A stretch of 64,000 nt of DNA from Agapetus fuscipes (Eukaryota; Arthropoda; Insecta; Trichoptera; Glossosomatidae). The position numbers and the translations under genes were made by a program. The notes beneath the pieces are model-generated. The model saw only the letters and a program-made list of their open reading frames with translations. It was not told where the DNA came from and searched no databases. Where the stretch lies: positions 8,432,001 to 8,496,000 of the forward strand of contig OX637363.1 in the NCBI GenBank assembly GCA_951799405.1. The letters are read 5' to 3'. Position 1 is the stretch's first letter. Each line of letters starts with the position of its first letter. This document shows positions 1-11,300 of the stretch, one piece after another.

Positions 1-25
1 GTGGTGACGAGACTTCCAGCCCTGG
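1..25. mobile_element. end of a MITE-A copy cut by the window edge
   Basis: GGTGACGAGACTTCCAGCCC is the terminal repeat of the MITE-A family. Confidence 0.5.
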
Positions 26-103
26 ACAGAAACAGATAGCAATGTTGTCAAATAATGCATCATTTTTTTTATATTTTTATGAATTATTAATTAATTAACA
101 ATT

Positions 104-222
104 ACTCAATGACATCTGTTGAACGAAGGTCAAAGCCATCGACTCAAACCAGTGTTGCTTTTATTTCATATACCGTCGGCAAAATCACTGTCTTTACCCG
201 CTTGGCCGCAGCACCAACTATA
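104..222 (-). mobile_element. SINE-3 fragment
   Basis: Reverse complement reads GGCCAAGCGGGTAAAGACAG (A-box side) and ends with CAACAGATGTCATTG, as in the fuller copy at 9560-9770. Confidence 0.55.
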
Positions 223-628
223 ACAATAGTCCATTCTTTTAATGCTAAATGCTATAGTTAATCTTTTGAATTAAGCCTATTTATTGATTTTTTCAAAAAA
301 CATGACAATTAAAATCTGTGCTTAGTTTTTTTTAAACTCAAGTCATGTAAATGTCTGTAAATAAAATAATTAACTGCTTAAAATATATCTACTTTTAACT
401 TTGTAACCATTTCTCATTTAAAGAAATTAATACCCCACAATAATCTACATCTACTTATACTCTCTATTGGCTCGGCACAATAAAAATATCCCTTTGTCTA
501 TGTGACGTCATCCATTGTAAATGAAAAATTGATTTCAGATAATCAGGGAATTTTTCTGTTTTACAATATTGTAAAACATATGCATTTGACAGTTATGCCA
601 CAGTAAGTAAATGCAGTATGTTGCACTG

Positions 629-884
629 TACCCTTAGTACGAGTTGCAAAACTTGAGTAATGTAAAGTTTACGGCAATTATTACTTAAAGAGTTATTTCC
701 CCCAAAATCTGCCATTTTTGTTTGTTTGAACTTGATTTTCTACATTCATCACTGTAACTCTTTTGCTAAGACTATAAAGTGTTATAGTCTTAAAAACAAA
801 AACGGCAGATTTTGGGAGAAATCACTCTTTAATATTTTCCGTAGACTTTATTTTTCTCAAGTTTTGCAACTCGTACTAAGGGTA
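629..884. mobile_element. MITE-C (Tc1/mariner-type, TA-flanked)
   Basis: Inverted ends TACCCTTAGTACGAGTTGCA and complement. Internal inverted blocks AATCTGCCATTTTTGT and AAAACGGCAGATTTTGG. Folds as one long hairpin. Confidence 0.75.
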
Positions 885-1291
885 CTGTAGTGTATTTTCA
901 AACTACCTACATAATTTTGTACTGAAGTTCTGAATCTGTCCTACCTCTAGCCTGGCCAAGGGACATAAAATTATTCCCCTCATTTTAAATGTGCCAGAGT
1001 CCATAATATATTTTATATTTTACTTACCTACTCAAAAAAGGCAAAGTAAATTGTGAATATTGTTACATAAGACTAATACAACAATACAGGGGTGAACATT
1101 CCATAGACGTATTCCATTTAGAACATTCCATAGATAAAGAAGCAACATAACATGCTGAGACTCTGACTGGAGAGTTGCTTGCTGGGATCTGTTGCCGCGG
1201 TCTATCGGAACTCGAACTTCTGAATGTTGGCTCATGTCTAGAATTGGCTTCTTCAGTTTAAGAATGATGTGATATATGCATAACTGTTCTC

Positions 1292-1430
1292 TGAAGTGGT
1301 TGGCGTAAGGCCGGCCCCCTTACTTGTAAAAATAAATAGGTTCAACTCGCCACATGCGAGGACCCCTTCAGGGATAACGCGGCAAGTAGTTACACTATAT
1401 GTGTAGCTCAATTGCGTTGCAACATCCCCT
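1292..1430 (+). mobile_element. SINE-1, 3' half
   Basis: GAAGTGGTTGGCGTAAGGCC, CCCTTACTTGTAAAAATAAA, GATAACGCGGCAAG and TGTGTAGCTCAATTGCGTTG. Confidence 0.7.
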
Positions 1431-1636
1431 TACTCAAAAGCCCATTGCAGAACTAGGTGAAATATCCGGAAGCTCCAGCTCTGATAAACCACGGCAGGAC
1501 ATCACGAAAAGCAACTCTCCCGCGTGAACCGTCAGGGGTATGAGTGTAAAACTCTATTTGTACTGAATAGCTGAATAATAAATACTAGTGGTTTTAGGTT
1601 CAATCATTTCTTTAACAGATATCCATTTCAATGACT

Positions 1637-1855
1637 TGAAGCGCTATTCTGCTAAATTCCTTACACTTTGGATATGCATACAAATCAGAGCTTACTAGCG
1701 CTCGCGAAAGAACTCCATAGATAAAAATAACAGTAGGTACACCTTATTTTTGGACACAAATCGCCAGCTCGTCGCCTTAATGTTGTATAGAATTGAGCAA
1801 AATATCTCTTCTGATAATAACTTTTGATGAAAACTTATCTCTATGAAATGCTCAC
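1637..1855. mobile_element. MITE-B
   Basis: GAAGCGCTATTCTGCTAAAT at the left; the right end is decayed. Internal landmarks CTAGCGCTCGCGAAAG and CGCCAGCTCGTCGCC. Confidence 0.6.
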
Positions 1856-1918
1856 GCCTGTTTTAATGTCACAGCACTAACAAATCAATGTCATTAACCA
1901 AAGCCTTGTATATTGCAG

Positions 1919-2365
1919 GCGCACATAACCCGCTCAAGTCCTACTCCCTTACAAACCCCAAATATTCATTCAATCTCTGGATCCCAATTAAACCAAGCGT
2001 CCCATTCAAACCCTGGATCCCATTCAACCCCCGGATCCTGCAAGAACCTTCCACCTCCTCCTCCACCCCGCTGGGCCAAACCTCTCCACTACACCCCGAC
2101 CCCTTCCAACCCTCCGAATGAAGAGGTGCAAGCTTTCTCTCCGTGTGGACTCTCCAAATCCCAGTTGGGCCCTGCCAACATAACCGTCACTACCACAGTT
2201 ACGTTCAGCGTAAATAACCAACACAGCGCGGTTACGCACAGCCAGGAAGGGTCGGTGGCTTCGCCGTGTGGGCACGAGGACAGCATCAAGAGCGGGGGAT
2301 CCGTCAAGAGTCACAATAACAGCTTTGACGGCGGAAATTCCGTTTCTTCTAACAATGCCTCACAG
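1919..2365 (+). CDS. spri: sprint exon: proline-rich segment
   Basis: Acceptor TATATTGCAG before 1919 and donor CAG|GTGATT at 2366; 149 codons, phase 0 at both ends. It encodes a low-complexity Ser/Asn/Pro stretch with LPPPPPPRWAKP, a likely SH3 ligand, and a Val/Thr run. The minus-strand frames over it are shadows. It is the first exon that I can place; earlier exons lie outside or were not recognised in 1-1918. Confidence 0.75.
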
Positions 2366-5300
2366 GTGATTAAAGTAATCATTAGCCATGCCATACTAGA
2401 ACTAGATTATCGCCATGATTGCATAGAACTCAAATATTTGAGGTAAAGAGATGAAATTATTTGTTGCATCTGTATTGGATTAAATTATACTCAAACTTGT
2501 GGATTTTACCCATAAGTTTGACATCCATGTATCCATACATAAATATATACTAACCTCTAATTATTTGGTTAAAATTAATATGGTTTTAACAATAGTTTAG
2601 TGACTTAAAACTAAGCACTGTAAACAAATTAATGAAGATTGTGTTACTATCCTTGTTTAATTTACATTTGACTGAATTAATGTTTAAATAACACAAAGAT
2701 CTTCACTTTCAAAAACACTTTATGGTTATAACTTCTATGAAAAGAAGAAAATACAACATCTGAGTTATTTCACTTCAACTACTGAAACACCGTTATTTGC
2801 TAGGAATAATTGTGTGTATGTGTGTATCATTTTACTAAGTACCCATTTAATTTAATTTAATATTGAGTAATGGCAAAAACCTTTAAATTATGGTTTTTAA
2901 TAATATTGAGGGCTAAAAACTTTAAAATTTGTACATTGATTTAGTAAGTAGCTTAATATTTGGGAATTACTTAATTTCAACTTTGTTCGCTAATCTATTT
3001 TAAAATTGCATCTAAAATACTTACCAACTTGTATTGTTGAAAATTTTACAATGGTAAATTTAATAACTTTGTGAGTAAGATGTTTAACAATTCTTCCATC
3101 ATAAATGCCTGTTGATGTTTTGGTTCATATTGGTTTTAATGCATGCATATAGTTTTGTGTGACAACTTTGATTCAACCTTTTCAGACATCTTCAAAGCGC
3201 CTCTCCCCTGAAGGAGAATGCCACAACAACCTGCCATCATCAGGAAGTCTGCGACGAAGACAAAGTAACGATCCGTCTTCCGATGTAACCTCGCCAATCA
3301 GCCAAAACAACACATTCTCACCAGAACCAATCGGAAGCTTCAACCCAAAAGGAACTGTGTTCTCTCCGACGAATCAAGTCGCGTCACCAAACTCTGCCAC
3401 GAGTGGGATCTTTTCACCGAGTCAGATAAATTCTCCGCTTTCCAACGCCACAATATCATCAAAGAGCGGGATCTTTTCTCCTGCAAGCCAAGTCACGAGT
3501 CCTGCGTTGAATAAAAGCGAGCTTTTTTCACCCATCAGTCGCAGTTCACCCATTTCAGCTAAGAGCTCTGTATTCTCACCGGTTTCCAATCAAGGAAGCT
3601 TCAATAATAGTTCGGCTTTCAATTCGCCGCTCATCGGAAAGGATCGCGACAGGATCTTGTCTCCGAACACGAATACAGTCAGTTCAACGCCTTCCGGAAG
3701 GTCGAGGAGAAGCAAGCACTCTATGAGAAAAGAATCCAGGCATTACCAGGCAAGAATACCTCTATTTTACTTTGTTTATTTTTGGTTTTGAATGCGAGTA
3801 AGCATGATAAGATAATGTCTAAATAATCTTGATTGAGAATGCATTATAATTTTACTAATTTGGTTACTAACAGCTTGAAGAAAACTCTTTACAAAAAAAT
3901 TGAATTTAATGAAAGATGACTAAGTAATAGAAAAAATGTGACATCACATGGATGGATCGCTAGTGAAAAGGCAAACAAATATTGTTTAATTGGTTGCTAA
4001 GGGTCCTAGATACATAGGCTTGCGACGTTTGCACAAACACAATAAATTCTGATTTCAAATTATGTGAACGTACGCGATACCCAAACTTTGAGTGTACCAT
4101 TCTGCTACATCCAGTATCGTGTATGGGCTTGAGAAAAAATAATATATTTGAAAATTACAACCCGCCTGGCGTCCGCCTGAGTTCCAAAGTCACATCTTTA
4201 CAACTCTAGACAAGTTAGTTCATCAATGGCAGGCTAAGCAGTCGTTTTTTTTTTGTTTGACGTTTCGTAATTTTTCATACATACTCTTCAAAAGTCAGAG
4301 GTACGTACATAGTGGTTTCGAAACCTGATTAATTTTTGCCTATATCTCGGAAAGAAACCGGAAGGTAGGGGGGTTAAGATTTAGTCTTCAAAACTTTTAA
4401 CAAAGTGATGTACTATTTTTAGGAGAGCGACATATTGGAGTCTCCAGGCATCTATTACCGCAGCTCCCTGGGAGACAAGGCGTCTGATTACGAGGACATA
4501 TGGGGACCTGAGCAGCAGCTGCAGAGGCAGGAGGCGCAGCTGAGCCAGCATTCCACCTTCAGGCCACTGCCAGAACATCAGGGATCCGGGATCCTCAATA
4601 GCAAGAGGCCTGATCTTCTACCAGATACGCTACGTGAGATATTCTATTTTCTTCTTTGCTAGCTTTCTTTATTTGCTGTGTATGTTCGTTGACTTATAGG
4701 TTGGTATGCGGCTGATCACCCATGCTGTAGACAATGGTTCACTTTGCCAATGTCATCCCTGTTTCAGGGAAGATTGGCAAGAGTTGCAGGATGTATGTTC
4801 ATTTGAAATTTGGGTTTTTATACTGTAAGTCCACATGCGGCATGTTTAAGCGCAAACTTGTACGTGTCTGCTTGTGAAAATGCATATAATGTGAATCCTT
4901 AATGTTACATATCTTTGCAACCTAGATTAGATTAGATTAGCTTTCTTTAAGAAGTCTTCTTCAATTTTTCACCATATCTTTTTTATCCCGAGCAATTCAA
5001 ATTCATTGCTTTCCCTTTACCTGAGCAATTTAAAAAAATGTCATATAACGGAAAGTGAAAGTTTAAACTTTCTTACATTTTTTTTGTTTACAGCCAAAGT
5101 AACATCAAACAATGGCAACACGGTAAAAGCCAATTCCCCAACAACCATAGACAACGATTCAGACAAAGAGCATCATCAACAGATGGCAACCAAGTTGGCA
5201 GCGCAACAAAAGATGGCTCTTCAAAACATGCACGGCTCCAGCGACCAAATCAACATGATCATAGCCACCACAAACAGCAAAGGAGAAACAGTCGCTAAAA

Positions 5301-8300
5301 GGCCGGACAAGCTAAACCTAACGAGGAACGCTAACGAGCAAATGGCACTTGACACCAGCGAGCGATTAAAGTGCAAAGAGGTGACTGTCATAACGAGGAG
5401 CGATGAGGAGATAGAGCGGGATAACTTGAAGCAGAATATGAGTACGGATGAGTGCTCGTTGCTGACGAGTGACTTTTGTACGAGTGCTGACGATGAACTG
5501 CAAAGTGACAAGCAAGGAAGTCCGTTTTATGCTGATCCAGTGGATGCCATCAAAGAGGTAACTCAACGTCATTCATTCACAATTAGCATTTAAGAATATT
5601 TGTGATGCATTCGTAAAGTTATGAAAAAAAATCTTACCTAGTCATGTTTTGTCCATGGTATCTTTGTGAACAGTATTCATTTAATATTATTTATTACATT
5701 TGAAATTATTATTACATATATTAACTTGTCAGAAAGCTAAGGCTCAATCCCCACTAAGGGTGCCAGAAATGATTTCCCATGTTAGTGCTTATTTCAAACC
5801 CAAAATAAAAATACCGCCAAGGTTAACTTAAGTCTTCACGAGAAATGAGAAGCAGTTCGCCTTTGGAGCTGGGATACTCACTCTTCGAGTAACGCCGTCC
5901 CCCTTACCTGTGAAAATAAATATGATCTTCCATCTCTCTATCTCAGTCCAACTATCCCAAAAGTAGTTTACTTTATATACATAGTTGGATAATTTGTTTT
6001 CTTTTGGGCGCCGTTTAGTGGCTCCGGCTACCCCAAGGGCGCCCATCCTTTACTTGCTTCCTGGAAAACATGTAACTCTTCAACTTCTTCTTGAAGCGTT
6101 CTTCACCGGTCTCCATCCTCAGCTTCAGAGGTAGCTGGTTCCAGCACAATGGTCCTGCTGAGCCAAACGCCCTAACCTTTGGGGGATAACACTTTTTGGT
6201 TAGATGTAATGTCTCTGTATTGATATTTGTGTTGTAAAATTGCAGGTGGTGTCTCCGCTGGTGTCTTGTCCCCGCCGTCGTGTGCCCCGCGCCCCGGGCA
6301 GTGTGGGGCCCGCACAGAGGTACTCGGAGCCCCCGACACACGCCCACCCCTACCACCCCCTCAGGAACATGCACAGCATAGAGGAGCTATCACGTAAGCC
6401 ATTCTATCATTCAATTCCATAAATCAGCATGAAATTGTTTCCTAAAGGTCACAAATTACTTGACGACCCCTGCAGAAAAACACGGAGAGGAGTAGTGCCC
6501 TTGGATGTTGCCATTTGAAAGCACAAACATAGTCTAACTTACGCTAAAAAGAAAAACCCTCGACAGGCTTAGGGTGGCGTGACTGGATGCAGCAAAACCT
6601 GAAAAAGAAATCCATACAAAAAAAGTCAATAGGTCGAAAACAAAAAAAATATGACATAAAATTATGAATGTATAAATAAATAAATAAGCCGCCAACATTA
6701 CAAATCCATATTACAGACTCTCAATCAATTTATCTCTCATTTACTTCCAGCATCGTCTCCCAACACCTCCAGCTCGGTGGACAACCTCTCTGCTTTGAAA
6801 TCCGGCAGACCTCGCGGCAAGGCAGTGCAGCCGCCCAGGATAAAGCCGTCTCCGCCCAAGCAGGATCCCACGTGGACCGTGGACTCGAGCTGGGAGTTCA
6901 TCAGCAAGGGAGAGGCGGCTAGAGAGGAAGGCAGCGGCCAGGGCGGGGCCTTCCCCTCGCTGGCTGAGCAGCAGTCTAGACTGGAAGCGGCTGTGACACA
7001 CGAAGACACCCTGACTATTCATCAGGTCCTCGCTAAACGGTAAACTGAATATGTATTTTTTTGTAAGTAATTTGGGTAGGGAATATAATTTCGAGCAGTC
7101 CATTCAAGATCTTGTATGTTAATTCTGGCGTCGAGATTAGCAATTTCAGCCAGTGAGATTTTGAAAATATTGTAATGAGCGTATGGTAGTATTAGTGCAT
7201 ACTTACATGATTGTAATCACGCTGGTAGAACAACGCTTTGGAATCATCCACTATGCTCGAGAAATCAAGAACAGTCGAGAAACGTCCGTATGAGCGTATA
7301 TAAATGTCAGCCACAATTGAGTGCAGGCCAAAGAGTCCATTAAAACAGTGAACCAAGAAGTCGAAAGCAAGAGCTAGAAATCAGTACATGGTAAATTATG
7401 AACCAAACCGAGTAAGATAAATAATTGCAGATAATGAAAAGAGAATCCCTTCTAAAATCATAATAATTTTTTAAAACCTTTAAATCGCCAAACAAAATTC
7501 AAAGAATAGTGATAACATTTTTTATGCAATATCAAAAACAGCTTTCATTTTTAATTTCAGCACTGATCACAAATACTCATAAATGATTCATGAGCATATA
7601 CAGAAAATCTCAGTCAAAATAAAAGATGTGAATGGTGTGTGAATTGTAAAGGATAACATATCTTTGCTCAAATATAACTTACATTAAATATTATATGGAA
7701 TGATTTGAACTTCCTCATGTTGGTATTGTCAGCCAAGGGACACCAGTGTCTCTATTTCACTTATTTATGGGCTAATAAAATAAATATTAAATCAATCAAT
7801 GATTGTTCTTTAAACTTTCTCAACCAGAAAATGACATTTTTGCTGTGTTTGTCTTCTTTTTCTTTGTGGCAATTGTTTTTGAAAATATAATTTCCCCATT
7901 TTTTTTTTTTTTGTTAGGTTGATTATTTTACTTAAAAGGTACCTACCGAAATTTCTTTTTGGTGACAAAATAATATAGGCATGCAGCCTAAATTAAAAAA
8001 CAAGAAAAGACTAATGAGTCAAGTTAGCATTTGTATTCATGTCACCATAGACTGTCAAGGTCAAAAATTATGGAGGTTAAATGAAGTATTTTGAATACTT
8101 TACACAACATATCTTCAGATAATATGTATTTTAAATCATTTTATGTTTAAATGATAAGTTTCTTTACATTTTTATTCACTTTTCACGTATGTATTTTTAA
8201 TCAAAAAAATTATAAAGTAAATTTGACACTTCCTCTTTTGTTTGAAGCCCTTGAATGCACATGATTTGAAATTGAGCGGGAATTTTGAACAATTACAAAG

Positions 8301-11300
8301 TGCTGAAAAAATTAAACAGACCTCAAAAATAATTTTAGGAAAGGTTTTTTTTTTATTATTTATGTTAAATGATGTACATCGATTTTTGTTGATTTGTCAA
8401 CTTATTTGTTTCTAGATTTCCGGAGCTGAATCTTTCTCCCTATCCCACATTACTGAGGGAAACCGGAGACTCGGACTCAGCAGTGGATCCTGCTGAAGAG
8501 AATAAAGGCTGTCGCATGTCCAGCTATGATAATGTGGAAGCACGACTGGCTGTCAGCTCACAGGTATTGTTAAATCCAACATTTATTTGGGACACATCGA
8601 CCGGTCCGTAGTCCAGGTGGTAACACTTCGGACTCGTAACTGGAAGGTTGTGAGTTCGAATCCCGGCGGAGAACAAAAATATAACATTTTTATTTTCAAA
8701 TTTGCTCTTTGTGGGTTGAAAAATTCACAAACATTTACCAAAGGCCGGTCATCAAAAGGTCCATCCAGCCTTACAACAACTGGGTCTTGCTTAAGAATTG
8801 GCGCTTTCTACAGCGACGACCAAGCTCTCAGAGGGCTCTTGAGGTGTGATACACACAAAAACAGCGCTCACCAGATAAATCAGCCTATATTTTTTTTTTT
8901 TTTTTTAACATTTACCTTTGTATACCTACTATATAGCCCTATGTGGAAGGCGACGCTATGGTTGAAGGGACAAGGCGATGGCGTGTTTGAAACAAAAACA
9001 GTGCTGGTTTAAGACTTGTCAGACTCCTTGACGATAGCGTTGACCCTGAGTAAACAGATAAAATTGGGTAATAATTAAGTAATAATGCATTACATAAAAT
9101 TTATGAATAAATAATTGATACTAATGTTTTTGGCCATGCAAAAATATGCTGGTGAATGATTACCATATTTTAGGAATATTTTTTTACAAGAGATGTCCTG
9201 AGTCGTGGTTATGGCAAGTTTTTAAATACTGAGTAATCGCCACTCCCTATGGCGAGTACCAAACAATTCTGCTTTAAAAAAATAGAATACAAATATATAT
9301 TTCTGTGCCACTAACAAATAAATGATAAGTAAGTTCAAGACTACCCAGCTACAAGCGTTATTTCATTATTTGAACACATAATAGCACAATCTCAAATGAA
9401 CGTAAGTCCTGGTACTCTTGCCGACCTTCCCTGAAACAGGGGTGACATTGGCCAAGTGAACATTTTTCACCAACATTTAAGTCAAGGAACCAAAATTATA
9501 CAATATTATGAAATTATTGTATAATCAGACAATTGTTAGGTTTAGGTTGGAATTACTTTTTTTTTTATAAAAATAGATTTGTGGAAAGGAATGCAGTCCA
9601 CCAACCTATTTTGCCTGACCAGTTGTCTTCATGCGAAAGCAGAAGCTTGTGTGCATGCAACGGCATCTGTTGAATCAGGGTCGAAGTTATCGTTGCGGGA
9701 TTCGAACCAGCGTTATCCGGTTCCAAATAACCTGTCTTGATCCCCGCGGCCATAAGACCAACAAAACTTACTTGACATATTTACAATAATAATAACAGCA
9801 GTACAGTGTAGAGAGGGTGTCTCCTGAAGATGTTAGCTACGTCGCTAACGAAATGTCGAGAATAATGTAAGTTTTCTTATAATGGTTCGTCTAATATCCA
9901 CTTAATAAATTGTAACTGTGTAGTTATTATTATTGTAAATAATCAGACCATTGTTTGTTATTTATTTTTTAGGCGAGTGATGATGGAACAGTGTTCAACG
10001 AGCCGTGGGACAGCTCCAACTGGGACAGCCTGCTGCCTCCCAGCACAGATGAGCCGCTGTCACTTCACTCTTCACTCAACAACTTCAATCCTGTAAGTTA
10101 TCATCTTCTCGATGGTTCTATACTCCAAGTAAAAGACATTACTCAAATTCCCCTCGATTGTGTAAACAGAAACATGTCTAAGATTTATCCTCCCTACCTT
10201 CAGGTCATTTTCTGAGAAATAGGCAAAAAATAATCAGGTTTCGAAACCACAATGTACGTATCCCTGACTTTTGAAGAGTATGTATGAAAAATTACAAAGC
10301 GTTGAACGAATAACCGATCGCTTAGCCTGCTCTTGAGGAACTAACTTGTCTAGACTTGTAATGATGTGACTTTGGAACTCACCTATCTTACTGTGGATTT
10401 TCCCCCTGTCCTCCGTCTCTCAAAGTTTGTCTGAACAGTACTTTTTCAGGCTCTATAGTCCGTTTGCAAGCAATTAGATTTGAATTGTATCATGGATTAA
10501 TTTTGAACTTATTTTCCAGGATGAAGATGAGACTTCTGTGTGCCGAGAGACTTCCGCTACTCCTTCAGTCGCTGAGCAGCCACTGCGCCTCGCCACCATC
10601 TCCCGAGCTAAGAGCTTCAGGGACAGGATGGACCCATTACTCGGTGAGTCCACATCATCCGGCATTTCTAATCAAGAGGACTGTAACTGTAACTGTACCT
10701 CTGTCGCCATTCCGATAAGGGTGGCCAGAGCCTCTGCAGAGCTGCCTTAATTTTTTCCTATCCTGACATGCCTCTTTCAACTCATGCATTTTCTTCTTTT
10801 ACGCTCACTTTGTTTATCCCATTCTTTCACAATCTCCTCAATCTGATCACTCCATACTTTTCTCGGTCATCCCTTCCCTCTTTTTCCTTTTACACTTCCT
10901 TTGTATACATACTTTGTCAGTCAATATAAGAGGAGGTAGAGTATTTTTTAAAACTGATGTTAACATATTGTTATTTTACAGATTTTAAATTACATTTATA
11001 ATAAGGTCCTCACATGGCATAGACAAAATTGTGTTGTCACCCAGTCGAGTTGCTAGGGAAAAAGCAAAAAAATATCTTGTTATTGGTTGCTAAGGACGGC
11101 AGTCCCATATACCTACAAGGCTGACGTTTGCTCGCCGAGAAAAAAGATCCTGATTCCAAAATGTTTGTAGTCCATAAACTTAAAAATATAAAAGTGTAAG
11201 GGTTTGTGTATTGACATTGTGAAGATTTATTTTCAAAATAATAATGTAAAAATTAAAGGAAGTTTTTCTAGACGATGTAAATTAAATATACTCTTCCGAT

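Larger units (their letters stand above)
26..1918. other. intron/left flank without recognised exon
   Basis: Apart from SINE-3, MITE-C, SINE-1 and MITE-B copies, the stretch is AT-rich. The 67-codon minus frame at 1032-1235 has no support. Confidence 0.5.
3750..4422 (+). other. GC-AG intron of sprint
   Basis: The intron starts CAG|GCAAGA and ends TATTTTTAG. GC-AG introns are known to compensate with a strong donor consensus, as here. It holds a MITE-E-like repeat (about 3938-4060) and the left arm of a long inverted repeat (4170-4362). Confidence 0.7.

Noticed and set aside
2024..2314. minus-strand frames of 72-96 codons opposite sprint exon 1919-2365
   Set aside because: Shadow frames of a proline/serine-rich exon; no splice or domain support.
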